Of a stretch of DNA of 64,000 nt, positions 51,407 to 60,343 are shown one piece after another. The position numbers and the translations under genes are program-made. Below the pieces are notes generated by a model, which was not told the origin of the DNA, searched no databases, and saw only the letters and a list, made by a program, of their open reading frames with translations. Numbering within the stretch: position 1 is the stretch's first letter; each line of letters starts with the position of its first letter. The stretch comes from Bacillus sp. ZZV12-4809 (lineage in GTDB: Bacteria; Bacillota; Bacilli; Bacillales; Cytobacillaceae), in assembly GCF_009849585.1 (NCBI RefSeq), contig NZ_VCRN01000003.1, forward strand, positions 186,001-250,000, given 5' to 3'.

Positions 51407-52801
51407 TTATTCCTCCCGTTGTTTCTCCCTGAAAAATGTAATGGTAAAGGATGTGCCATTGCCAGCCTGGCTGTCTGCCTTGATATCCCCATTATGCAGC
51501 TCGATTATCTGTTTCACTATCGAAAGCCCGAGTCCTGTACCATCTTTCTTTCTTGCCGAATCCACCCTGTAAAAGCGGTCGAAAATCTGGCTGATCTTCT
51601 CTGCGGATATTCCGATTCCGGTGTCTTTAAATACAATCTTAATTTCAGATTGAGTCTGAGATAGACTGATCAAAATGCTGCCGCCATGTGAGTTATATTT
51701 TATCGCATTTGTCAGCAAGTTGTCCCAAATATTCACCAAAAGCTCCGGATCCCCTTTAAAAATGACTGGTGCAAGCTTGTAGGAAACTTCAATTTCTTTT
51801 TCCTCCAGCCTCCATTGATGCCTGCGGATGGTTTCCTTGATTTGCTCATCCAATTTCACTTCTGAAAGTTTCATCGGATAGGATTTCTGGTCAAGTGAAG
51901 TTAGCAGCAAGAGCTGTTTGGTCAAATTGGAAAGCCGCTTCGACTCCTGATCGATGATTTGCACATATTCGAAATGTTCCTCATCTGAAAGTTGCTGTGT
52001 CTGCAGAAGCTCTGCATACCCTTGAATATTCATAAGAGGGGACTGAAAGTCATGGGACACATTGTTGATGAATGACTTGCGGGCTTCATCATTGTGCTGC
52101 AGCTGTTTCTGCATGCGGCGGAAACTTTCCGCGAGCTGTCCGATTTCATCCTTTTGCTTAATATTTAATGGGAAGTTGAAATTCTCACGTGTAATTTCCT
52201 TGGTTGCTTCCGTCAGCTTCGTGATCGGTTTGATCAGATGCTTCGCAAACCAGATCACTCCGGTAATGCTGACAACGGCAATGGCGACAAAGAACCATGC
52301 GAAAATCATATGAATATCTGAGAAAATCAGATTATTATCCGGACGAAGGAATAGCCCGTAATTTTGATTGTCCATGGTAAAAGGGACGCCGACTGTATTT
52401 TTAAGGTCGTTTGAAAAATGGCCCATCATCAGGAATTTGCCGGCAAAGCTGTCCATCCCATGATAAACCTTTTGATCGGCCAGCACTTTTTCAGCTTCCT
52501 CAGGCAGTTCGGTCCTGTTGAACGGCTGGCCGAAGAATTCTCCATCGCCCGATTCACTTACAATATAAAGCTGATAGCCGAGCTTGCTCATGGAGTTTAA
52601 GTATGTTTTATATGTAGAACCAGAGGTATGCAAATGCTCAAGTCCACTCGCGATTTCCTCTGCAATCACCACATTTTGTCTGTCAATTTTCCCTTTTGTC
52701 GAAGCCATATAGACCCAGTTTGTTAAAAGGAAGGAAAGCAGGATGCTTATAGCTAATATCACAAGTGTAGCAGCGATGAATTTTCGGTAGAGCGTCTTCA
52801 T
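51407..52801 (-). CDS. Sensor histidine kinase
   Basis: A 464-residue membrane kinase with two helices (~10-30 and ~165-187) flanking a ~130-residue extracellular sensor. A HAMP domain follows, then a HisKA with the phospho-acceptor in FINNVSHDFQSPL, and a HATPase with DTGIGI and GTGLGLSIV. It overlaps the response regulator gene by four bases. It probably senses membrane or drug stress and controls the upstream MMPL gene. Confidence 0.92.
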   Translation of the reverse strand: MKTLYRKFIAATLVILAISILLSFLLTNWVYMASTKGKIDRQNVVIAEEIASGLEHLHTSGSTYKTYLNSMSKLGYQLYIVSESGDGEFFGQPFNRTELPEEAEKVLADQKVYHGMDSFAGKFLMMGHFSNDLKNTVGVPFTMDNQNYGLFLRPDNNLIFSDIHMIFAWFFVAIAVVSITGVIWFAKHLIKPITKLTEATKEITRENFNFPLNIKQKDEIGQLAESFRRMQKQLQHNDEARKSFINNVSHDFQSPLMNIQGYAELLQTQQLSDEEHFEYVQIIDQESKRLSNLTKQLLLLTSLDQKSYPMKLSEVKLDEQIKETIRRHQWRLEEKEIEVSYKLAPVIFKGDPELLVNIWDNLLTNAIKYNSHGGSILISLSQTQSEIKIVFKDTGIGISAEKISQIFDRFYRVDSARKKDGTGLGLSIVKQIIELHNGDIKADSQAGNGTSFTITFFREKQREE

Positions 52802-53469
52802 TTTGTTTCCTCAAGCTTATATCCGATGCCGCGGATGGTCTGGATTTCAACGTTTGCCCCGTATTTTTTTAGCCGGTCGCGGACGCGGTTGATGTGAGTA
52901 TTTAATGTCTGTTCGCTGCCTTCATAATCCGCACCCCACGCCTGTTCGATTAAAGCCGCTCGCTGGGTGATTTTATTTTTACGGGCAGAAAGCAGGCTCA
53001 GGAGCTCAAATTCCTTCAGTGGGAAAAGGATGGTCTCTTGATTGATTTCCACTTCAAAGCTTTTTCGGTCTATGGTCAGATTACCGGCTTTAACGACTGT
53101 TTCCATAGCCCGACCCGCTCTCCGGAGCACAACAGCTACCCGGAAAAGGAGCTCCTTCACTTCAAATGGCTTCACAATATAATCTTCAGATCCGGATAGG
53201 AAACCCTGTTCTTTATCACTGAGCTGCCCCTTTGCTGTCAGAAGAATAACAGGAATTCCGAAGTCGTCTGTCAGAAGCCTGGTGAGTTCGAATCCGTCCA
53301 TACCAGGCATCATGACATCGACAACGGCTAAATCTGCTGTTTGTTCTTCCAATAATTTTAAAGCTTCTTGAGCATTGTCTGCACGCAGCACTTGATAGCC
53401 CTCACGATTTAAATGGATCGTGACAAGTTTTTGTATATGCAGATCATCATCAACGACAAGTATCTTCAT
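52798..53469 (-). CDS. OmpR-family response regulator
   Basis: A 223-residue regulator with receiver domain (acidic pair at Asp7-Asp9, phospho-acceptor Asp51 in VVDVMMPG, Lys of VKPFE) and OmpR/PhoB winged helix (FPLKEFELLSLL). It overlaps the kinase start (ATGA). Together they are a cognate pair, 37 bases after the MMPL exporter gene. Confidence 0.93.
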   Translation of the reverse strand: MKILVVDDDLHIQKLVTIHLNREGYQVLRADNAQEALKLLEEQTADLAVVDVMMPGMDGFELTRLLTDDFGIPVILLTAKGQLSDKEQGFLSGSEDYIVKPFEVKELLFRVAVVLRRAGRAMETVVKAGNLTIDRKSFEVEINQETILFPLKEFELLSLLSARKNKITQRAALIEQAWGADYEGSEQTLNTHINRVRDRLKKYGANVEIQTIRGIGYKLEETK

Positions 53470-53506
53470 TTAAGGTCCTCCTATTGGGAATAGGGAGGGA
53501 CCCTCT

Positions 53507-55633
53507 CTATTCCGAAATGTTTTGCCGGGAAGTTTCCTTATCTTTTTCGAAAAATAAGATTAATGCCGGAAGCAGCATGCCTCTCACAAGGAAGGTATCG
53601 ATCAATATTCCCATGGCAACGATGAAGCCAAATACGAATAAATCAGCGATTGGCATGGTCATCAGGGCGGCAAAGGTAGCAGCCAGAATAAGGCCAGCCG
53701 AAGAAATAACGCCGCCGGTATTGCGGATGGAAATTTCAAGGGCGTCCTTCACACGATGTTTCTTTCTTTCCTCCATAAAACGCGAAACCAGGATGATGTT
53801 GTAGTCGATCCCCAAGGCTACAAGGAAAATAAACGAATAGACAGGAACACGCGAGCTGATGGCATCAAAGCCGAATAATACATCTACCAGGAAAATCCCA
53901 AGCCCTAAAGCCGAAACGAATGAGAGCAGAATCGTTGCCATCATGTAGATCGGCATCCGGATGGATTTTGTAAGCCCAAATAACAGCGCAAGGATCAGGA
54001 TTGTTTCAAGCAGGACAATTTTCATTATATCACCGCTGTTGATATCCTGTTCGTCCACTATTTTCGGAGTGACCCCGCTATAGTAGGATTCAGCTTCCAC
54101 ACCGATTTCTTCTAATAGCTCAGGTGTGTCGTCACGCAAGTTTCTCATAAAATCTATTGCTTCATTCGAATATGGATTGATGGATAGTGCCACATCCATT
54201 TTAGCAGCCTTGCCGTCTTCTGACAGGGCAGACAGGCGGACAGAGGCAATTTCATCAAATTCCTGGAGCTTATCACTGATTGCACCTGTATTACTTTCAT
54301 CTAATTGCTCATCACTGACAACCAGCAGTGTCGAAGGAGCCAGCTCGCCCTTGTCATATCTTGCTTCCACTATTTCATAACCAACCCGTGAAGGAAGATC
54401 CTCAGGGAATTTTTTGACGGTGTCGAATTCATAATCAAGGTTGAAAATATTAAACGCTGTTATCAGCATGAAGATGCCGACAATTCCTCCAGATATGCCT
54501 GGCTTGTTTACAACAAATCTTGCGATTGGCCCCCAGACACTATGTTTAACTTCTGTTTCCGCACCAAATTTAGGAACCTTCGGCCAGAACGCCTTGCGTC
54601 CGAATAGGGTAAATAAAGCCGGAACCAGCGTAACGGAAGCCAGCATGATAAAAAACATCGCTGTTCCAAAAATCGGGGCAAAGTTCTGATAGTCACGGAA
54701 ATCCGCGAAAAACAGAATCAGCATGGCAGCCAGCACCGTTCCGCCCGCGAAGAATACAGGCTCCCCGGTTGCCCGCATCGCATGCTTCATGGCTTCATAT
54801 TTATTTTCATAATGATTCAGTTCCTCACGGTAACGGGAGAAAACAAATAACGAATAATCAATGACGGCAGCAAAAAGCAAAATGCTCATGATCGAGGTCG
54901 TCTGGTTATTGATCTCAAGACCGCCGGCACCCATTAGCGCAACACTCTGGTTTACGACCTGGTAGACGATTACCGTTGCCAGAAGCGGAATAATCGCCAG
55001 CAATGGTGAACGATAAATCGCTATTAACAGTACAAGAATAATGACAACAGTGGCAATCAGGAGAACAAAGTCAGCCTGTTCAAACAGCTTGACTGTGTCT
55101 CCAGCAATACCTGCCGGACCCGTAATATAGAAAGCTGTACTTTCTAGATCCTTTGCAATCTTATTGCCGACTTCAGACGCATGATCATTAATATCGGCAT
55201 ATTGATCATTGCCAAGTCCCTGTTCAAGCTCCATTGGTACAATCAGGGTAGACTTGTCCTCAGAAACAAAAGATTCGATGGCCTGCGGCGGAAGCTTGCT
55301 GATATCGATAATCGTTTTGATTCCATCGATATCCTCATTCATAATTCCTTCCAGTATTTTTTGAGCTTCATCGATTTGAACCTCGCCATTTTCATTATGG
55401 AAAACGAGGATGCCCGGTGTTCCTTGTTTGTCTGGAAAATATTCCTCTGTTTTATTCTGGGCGATAATGGACTTCGCCTCATCAGGAAGTGACTGGAAAT
55501 TATTTGTTTTATAATCCCCCAGCAACGGACCGGCGCTTAAGCCAACCATAAGCACAAGCCAGCCGATAATCGTAATCCACATCCCTCTCTTGGTGGAAAC
55601 CCAATCTGTTACCCCTTGCAGCAGTTTTTTCAC
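53507..55633 (-). CDS. MMPL/RND-family exporter
   Basis: A 708-residue RND protein with two halves, each a large extracellular loop plus six helices; about 12 helices total. Typical segments are DYSLFVFSRYREEL and LGIDYNIILVSRFMEER. MMPL proteins export lipids or drugs; B. subtilis YdfJ and YdgH are related, and ydfJ is under a two-component system too. GTG 55633 follows AGGAGG well. First gene of the four-gene minus-strand unit. Confidence 0.87.
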   Translation of the reverse strand: MKKLLQGVTDWVSTKRGMWITIIGWLVLMVGLSAGPLLGDYKTNNFQSLPDEAKSIIAQNKTEEYFPDKQGTPGILVFHNENGEVQIDEAQKILEGIMNEDIDGIKTIIDISKLPPQAIESFVSEDKSTLIVPMELEQGLGNDQYADINDHASEVGNKIAKDLESTAFYITGPAGIAGDTVKLFEQADFVLLIATVVIILVLLIAIYRSPLLAIIPLLATVIVYQVVNQSVALMGAGGLEINNQTTSIMSILLFAAVIDYSLFVFSRYREELNHYENKYEAMKHAMRATGEPVFFAGGTVLAAMLILFFADFRDYQNFAPIFGTAMFFIMLASVTLVPALFTLFGRKAFWPKVPKFGAETEVKHSVWGPIARFVVNKPGISGGIVGIFMLITAFNIFNLDYEFDTVKKFPEDLPSRVGYEIVEARYDKGELAPSTLLVVSDEQLDESNTGAISDKLQEFDEIASVRLSALSEDGKAAKMDVALSINPYSNEAIDFMRNLRDDTPELLEEIGVEAESYYSGVTPKIVDEQDINSGDIMKIVLLETILILALLFGLTKSIRMPIYMMATILLSFVSALGLGIFLVDVLFGFDAISSRVPVYSFIFLVALGIDYNIILVSRFMEERKKHRVKDALEISIRNTGGVISSAGLILAATFAALMTMPIADLFVFGFIVAMGILIDTFLVRGMLLPALILFFEKDKETSRQNISE

Positions 55634-55779
55634 ATAAATGCCTCCTAAAACTAATTTCAATGGTTATTTTATAAAATGAAAATAAACTGAACCTCAACTT
55701 CTGTTTACAATTAGCCAGGTGCATGAAACTAGCAGTTTATATAGAAAATATAAACATACTAACAGTAGGAGAGACAAGG

Positions 55780-56331
55780 ATGAGAACAGCATTATTGGTT
55801 TTAGACATGCAAAAGGGATTTGACGACCCATACTGGGGGAAGCGGAATAATCCCCAGGCTGAAAACAATGCATTTCGCCTGTTGACTGAATGGAGGAAGC
55901 GGCAGTGGCCTATTTTCTTTTCCAAGCATTTGTCGCTGGACCCGCAATCGCCTCTTTATCATAAAAATGAACTGGGAATCCAATTTAAAGATCTGCTGGC
56001 TCCAAAGCCGGGGGAACAGGTTTTTCCTAAGAATGTAAATAGTGCCTTCATTGGCACAGAGCTTGAAATTCAATTGCGGCAAAAGGAGATTCAATCTGTT
56101 GTTATCACCGGACTGTCAACACAGCATTGTGTGTCAACCACAACGAGAATGAGCGCTAATTTAGGGTTTAAAACGTATCTGGCATCAGATGCGATTGCCG
56201 CTTTTGACATCACTGATCATAGGGGAGTTGTCCATCCCGCGGAGACAGTGCAGGAATTGGAGCTCGCGGCCTTGCACAAAGAGTTTGCTGTAATCGTGAC
56301 GGCTGATGCAGTGATAGGAAGGCTGACTTAA
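55780..56331 (+). CDS. Isochorismatase-family cysteine hydrolase
   Basis: A 183-residue alpha/beta hydrolase with the triad Asp9 (LVLDMQKGF), a Lys in FFSKHLS and the nucleophile Cys in GLSTQHCVSTT. Such enzymes hydrolyse amides like nicotinamide, ureidoacrylate or isochorismate. A substrate cannot be deduced. ATG 55780 follows GGAGAGACAAGG. Nearby genes do not help. Confidence 0.87.
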   Translation: MRTALLVLDMQKGFDDPYWGKRNNPQAENNAFRLLTEWRKRQWPIFFSKHLSLDPQSPLYHKNELGIQFKDLLAPKPGEQVFPKNVNSAFIGTELEIQLRQKEIQSVVITGLSTQHCVSTTTRMSANLGFKTYLASDAIAAFDITDHRGVVHPAETVQELELAALHKEFAVIVTADAVIGRLT

Positions 56332-56376
56332 ATAAAGAGGAATGGGAGTATTATCAAAATTTGAAAGGTGTGTGGC

Positions 56377-57072
56377 TTGAATATGCCAGTTAATGAAATG
56401 ATACTCCGTGTAACCGTCTCGTTTTTGGTGCTTTTTATGCTCGCAAGGCTGATGGGGCGGAAGGAAATTGGACAAATGACCTTTTTTAACTGGGCTTCTG
56501 CCATCGGCATCGGGTCTATTGCCGGAAACCTTGCTGTGAATGAAAATACCCTCATTAAAGATGGTGTAATCTCGCTGGTTGTTTGGGCAGCTTTCACCAT
56601 CGCATTGGATATTATCGACCTCAAATCGAAACAGGGAAGATCAGTTACAACCGGGGATCCCTTGATTGTCATTAAAGAAGGCAAGATTATGGAAGAGGCG
56701 CTTAAAACAGCGAGGATAGACCTGGATGAGCTGCAGGCGTTATTAAGGCAGAAGGATATATTTTCCTTTAAGGATGTCGATTGTGCGATCCTGGAGACAA
56801 ATGGAGACCTGTCTGTACTGAAGAAAGAAAGTCAGCAGCAGGTGACCAAAACAGATTTAAACATTAAGAGCTTAAAAGAGGTTCTTTTTCCACTACCAAC
56901 GGATGTCATTTCTGATGGAAAGATCAATTCAAAAAATCTGTCTAAATTAAATTTAGGAAAAGGCTGGCTTGAAAAAGAACTGCAAAAAGAAAATATCCAA
57001 TCAGTTGAAGAGGTGTTTTTTGCACAAGTCCAGCAGGACGGTACCTTATTTATCGATCGAAAAAGCAAATAG
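56377..57072 (+). CDS. DUF421 (YetF-like) membrane protein
   Basis: A ~231-residue membrane protein: three N-terminal helices (FLVLFMLARLMGRKEIGQMTFFNW), then a soluble beta/alpha region with the DUF421 motif LIVIKEGKIMEEALKTARID. Bacillus has several such paralogues, some in spores. TTG 56377 has AAAGGTG eight bases before it; ATG 56383 is an alternative. Function unknown. Confidence 0.82.
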   Translation: MNMPVNEMILRVTVSFLVLFMLARLMGRKEIGQMTFFNWASAIGIGSIAGNLAVNENTLIKDGVISLVVWAAFTIALDIIDLKSKQGRSVTTGDPLIVIKEGKIMEEALKTARIDLDELQALLRQKDIFSFKDVDCAILETNGDLSVLKKESQQQVTKTDLNIKSLKEVLFPLPTDVISDGKINSKNLSKLNLGKGWLEKELQKENIQSVEEVFFAQVQQDGTLFIDRKSK

Positions 57073-57106
57073 AGAACAGAATCGGCTTCTGTCCTCTTAT
57101 ATTTTC
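57070..57106. terminator. Probable bidirectional terminator
   Basis: AGAGAACAGAA / TTCTGTCCTCT (one mismatch) around TCGGC, then ATATTTT. Confidence 0.65.
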
Positions 57107-57843
57107 TTGAACGTTCCCAGCAGCCGGTGAAAGGGGCATTTGGATATGGCGGTGTCATCATCCCGGAGAAAATATTGCTTCCACTCAAAATTGTCCTCGG
57201 CACCATAGCTGTTCAAATCAGGATGAATAGAGATGCTGTCGTAGTTTTGAAGCCGATTGCGGATCTGATTCTTAATGCGGGAAGCAAATGTCCCCCTCTT
57301 CATAAACTCCTGCAGCACCCATCTCGGTGTGATCGCCAGCATCATCGTATCAAAATGGCGGCTCTGCCGATTTTTATGAGCAGGGGTGGCACAATACATA
57401 AAATATTTTTCCCCGTGAAAGCAGAATTCCCATAGGGTGTCCTGCGGGTCTTTAGGAATGTCGTTTGGCCACTCCACTTCATCCCTCTCAGACAGCCCCG
57501 TCAGCACATCCCAGAAAAGCTGCTCATAATCCTCTGCGCTTAAATTTTCCTTTTGTTTATAAAAAATGATCAGTGACGTATAGTTTCCGTACTCTCTTGA
57601 GTGTTTTGTGTATTCCTTCAGGATGGATGCTGTCTTCTGGATGGAGGCCGGATCTCCCGGATCATTGGCAAACCCATAACGGAGCTGATTTTTGGCAAAC
57701 CCGATGGTTGCCGGGATGCAGGGGAAAGGTTTTTCTTTATCGGTCATTTTTCTCTGGAATTTATTCAAGGCATTCTGCTGCCAACCTTCTAAACTTTGCG
57801 GACCGGAGGAGCTGGCAGTATATAAATGACTGATCTTAGTCAC
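57097..57843 (-). CDS. YqcI/YcgG-family protein
   Basis: A 248-residue soluble protein of the YqcI/YcgG family: PFPCIPATIGFAKNQLRYGF near residue 40, YSLIIFY-type strands, then WEFCFHGEKYFMYCATPAH. Function unknown; the Cys and His in these motifs might bind haem or metal, since some relatives are haem-binding oxygenase-like proteins. Monocistronic. Confidence 0.8.
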   Translation of the reverse strand: MTKISHLYTASSSGPQSLEGWQQNALNKFQRKMTDKEKPFPCIPATIGFAKNQLRYGFANDPGDPASIQKTASILKEYTKHSREYGNYTSLIIFYKQKENLSAEDYEQLFWDVLTGLSERDEVEWPNDIPKDPQDTLWEFCFHGEKYFMYCATPAHKNRQSRHFDTMMLAITPRWVLQEFMKRGTFASRIKNQIRNRLQNYDSISIHPDLNSYGAEDNFEWKQYFLRDDDTAISKCPFHRLLGTFKKI

Positions 57844-57939
57844 CCCCTCTAACTCCTACACTATATTCAATGAGGGATTAAGCGGGTGAGTGTCCATGGT
57901 GAAAATGGGCGGACAGATTGTGTGGGGGCTGGCGGTTGG

Positions 57940-58150
57940 GGGAAAACCGTTAATGCTGAAAAAGCAGGAGCGGTTGGGAAAATGGGAGTTAATAGGGAGG
58001 AATAGCGCCGAAAACCAGTGATGCGCAAGAAAAACGGTAGTGAAACGAGGGGATTAGCGCCGAAAATCATGGTCCCTATGAAAAACTTAATCGAGAGGAA
58101 TAACGCCAAAAATCAGCAGTGCACATCAAAATCAGTAGCTATCAGAAAGT
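57940..58150. repeat. Intergenic repeat, family 3 (3 degenerate copies)
   Basis: GCCGAAAA cores at 58008 and 58060 (52 bp apart), then GCCAAAAA at 58106 (46 bp). The GCCGAAAATnAGNG text resembles the family-1 repeat at 1016-1832, so these may be cousins. No gene lies between 57844 and 58317. Confidence 0.65.
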
Positions 58151-58222
58151 ACACCTCCAACAGCCCTCACATAGAAAAAGAGGCAGTAACCACAAATTGT
58201 ACGAGAAAATTCATTTCGGAAG

Positions 58223-58248
58223 GTTTATTCTATTAAAAACTGGGGTAA
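58223..58248 (+). promoter_or_regulatory. Putative sigma-B promoter
   Basis: GTTTAT - 14 bases - GGGTAA fits the sigma-B consensus (GTTTaa-N12-15-GGGwAw). It lies before an rsbR paralogue, a gene class known in the general stress regulon. Confidence 0.6.
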
Positions 58249-58317
58249 GGAAGTATGTTTAGGATGATGCGGACTCATTTTTATAGGATTAAATCTAGGT
58301 GCTATAAGGGGGAGAAC

Positions 58318-59160
58318 ATGAATAATCAGATGCGTGTTTTAGGGGAAAAGATTTTAGAAGAGAAGGGTACCTTAGCGAAAAAGCTGCATATGGATCGGAT
58401 GAGCAATATCGAAAGGACTGAACTAGAAAGGCTTCAGGCTGACAAAATAGAAGCGGACGCTGTTCAGATTTGTACTGAGTTTATTGAATTGTTCGGTGAA
58501 GCATTGCTGAATTATGAGAACGAAAACGAAGTAATGGAAAAGATCGGAAAATGGTGCAGGGAGACAGGCGAGTACTTCTTCCGGGTTGGGATCCCTTTGG
58601 ATGAAGCTATAAAGAATGCAGGCTATTACCGGGCATATATCTGGAAAGAACTAGAGAACACGATGATGGAGCATGAGATGAAGGCTTCAGAGGTTATGAA
58701 GGTTGTCTATTTGGTAGATCCCCTGCTGGATCATTCCATTCATTGTTTCAGCATGGCTTATGTCAAATTCCATCAGGTAACTCTCGAGAATGCAAAGCAG
58801 GCTTTCCTTGAGTTATCTGTCCCGGTTGTTCCTCTTTCCAAAGGGGTGGGCATTCTGCCGTTAATAGGAAATATTGACACAGGGAGAGCTCGGCAGTTAA
58901 TGGAGGAAACCTTAAAACAATCTGCACGCTTAAAGCTGTCTCATTTAATTTTAGACCTTTCAGGTGTAATGATCGTCGATACGATGGTGGCAGATCAGCT
59001 GTTTAAAGTCATTGAAGCATTATCGCTTGTCGGCGTTAAGACCGTTATTACAGGAATCCGTCCAGAAGTGGCGCAGACGATTGTCACGCTCGGCATTGAT
59101 CTGAATGGCATTCAGGTAAAAGCCAATGTGTATCAGGCTTTTGAAGAACTGCATGGATAA
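58318..59160 (+). CDS. RsbR-family stressosome protein
   Basis: A 280-residue RsbR paralogue. N-terminal non-haem globin-like region (~1-150) and C-terminal STAS domain (VPVVPLSKGVGILPLIGNIDT onwards). The phosphorylatable Thr/Ser positions lie in DLSGVMIVDTMVADQ and the preceding segment. RsbR proteins form the stressosome that triggers sigma-B. ATG 58318 follows GGGGGAGA. A sigma-B-like promoter precedes it. Confidence 0.88.
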   Translation: MNNQMRVLGEKILEEKGTLAKKLHMDRMSNIERTELERLQADKIEADAVQICTEFIELFGEALLNYENENEVMEKIGKWCRETGEYFFRVGIPLDEAIKNAGYYRAYIWKELENTMMEHEMKASEVMKVVYLVDPLLDHSIHCFSMAYVKFHQVTLENAKQAFLELSVPVVPLSKGVGILPLIGNIDTGRARQLMEETLKQSARLKLSHLILDLSGVMIVDTMVADQLFKVIEALSLVGVKTVITGIRPEVAQTIVTLGIDLNGIQVKANVYQAFEELHG

Positions 59161-59169
59161 AATAGTAAA

Positions 59170-59212
59170 AATAGCAGAGGAATTCAGGCAGAATATACTC
59201 TGCTATTTTTAA
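59170..59212 (+). terminator. Rho-independent terminator
   Basis: ATAGCAGAG / CTCTGCTAT hairpin plus T run. Confidence 0.85.
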
Positions 59213-59336
59213 TTTTACTCCCTTTCTGCATTTGGCATTAATTCAATTTTTCCGCATATGAACCGTGTTAATTTTCCCAGCCGTGAATACAATGAATCAA
59301 ACAGCACTTCAATGATTATTGAGGGGTGATGACATC

Positions 59337-60053
59337 ATGTTTTCGGTAACGGGAATGCAGGGGTTTGAAATCTTTTCGCTTATGCATCTGGTTACGTTAT
59401 TTCTTTTCTTTTTTACGGCCTGGTGGCTTGTGTTTTACAGGGAGGGGCTGAGGGCCTATCAGAAAGTCATAAAATGGACACTGTTTTTTACTTTGCTTGC
59501 CTGTGAAGTGACGTATCATTTATGGCTTGTTCTGACAAATCAGTGGGATGTGTCAAATCTGCCGCTCCAGTTATGTTCCTTGAGCACCTTCATTGCACTT
59601 TATCTATTTTTAAAGCCTAATAAAAAGGCTTTCTGGCTGCTCTATTTTATTGGTACAATTCCTCCGATTTTAAGCATGGTGACACCTGATATGGTTTACC
59701 AATTTCCTCATTACCGCTACATCAAATACTTTCTTCATCATTCAGCCATTCCATTAGCCGTATTATATTTTATTTTGTTTGAAGGCTACAGAGTGCCGAA
59801 AAAGGCGGTTCTGACAGGCTTTTTAACAATCAACCTCATTGCGGTGCCCATCTTCTTTTTAAATCTGCTTCTGGGGACCAATTTCTTTTATTTGGCGAGC
59901 CCGACAGATACTAAGACCCTGCTGTCATTTTTCGGAAATGGCGTCTGGTACTATGTAACACTTGAGGCTGCTGCACTGATTGTCTTTTTTGTAACATACT
60001 TACCTATGCATTTCCTGCAGAAAGCAGAACAAAAAAGGCTCCGTGACAATTGA
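59337..60053 (+). CDS. ywaF: YwaF-type membrane protein (TIGR02206 family)
   Basis: A 238-residue protein with about seven transmembrane helices, matching YwaF/TIGR02206. ELCSLSTF-type loop (LPLQLCSLSTFIALYLF) and the ending NGVWYYVTLEAAALIVFF. Some homologues are predicted intramembrane or transport proteins; function unknown. ATG 59337 follows GAGGGGTG. Confidence 0.82.
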   Translation: MFSVTGMQGFEIFSLMHLVTLFLFFFTAWWLVFYREGLRAYQKVIKWTLFFTLLACEVTYHLWLVLTNQWDVSNLPLQLCSLSTFIALYLFLKPNKKAFWLLYFIGTIPPILSMVTPDMVYQFPHYRYIKYFLHHSAIPLAVLYFILFEGYRVPKKAVLTGFLTINLIAVPIFFLNLLLGTNFFYLASPTDTKTLLSFFGNGVWYYVTLEAAALIVFFVTYLPMHFLQKAEQKRLRDN

Positions 60054-60055
60054 AG

Positions 60056-60096
60056 GCCGTAATCCTGCTGCAGGGCAGGATTACGGCTTTTTTATC
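60056..60096. terminator. Bidirectional terminator
   Basis: GCCGTAATCCTGC / GCAGGATTACGGC hairpin plus six T, between convergent genes. Confidence 0.9.
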
Positions 60097-60250
60097 GTTT
60101 ATTCTGTTCCTTTTCTTTTTCATACTGGCGCTGCGGAGTCATCTTTGAAATGGCATCATCCACAACCTCCTGGGCCTTCTTCGCTTCCCGGTCCTGTTTT
60201 TGTGCATCCTCCTGAATGCGGTTTACATCCTGCGGGGTTTTATCGGTCAT
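60092..60250 (-). CDS. Hypothetical 52-residue charged protein
   Basis: Short gene with GGGAGGC before its ATG at 60250. The highly charged, helical sequence MTDKTPQDVNRIQEDAQKQ... is rich in Gln, Lys and Glu and lacks hydrophobic segments; it may be natively unfolded or coiled. No family recognised. Ribosome site and terminator make it likely real. Confidence 0.6.
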   Translation of the reverse strand: MTDKTPQDVNRIQEDAQKQDREAKKAQEVVDDAISKMTPQRQYEKEKEQNKR

Positions 60251-60343
60251 CTTTTTGCCTCCCTTTTTGATATATGTAATTAATGTTTCCGAATTATAAG
60301 GAAATAAACAATCCCGAATCGAGACAGGTTTTCTCTTTTCATT

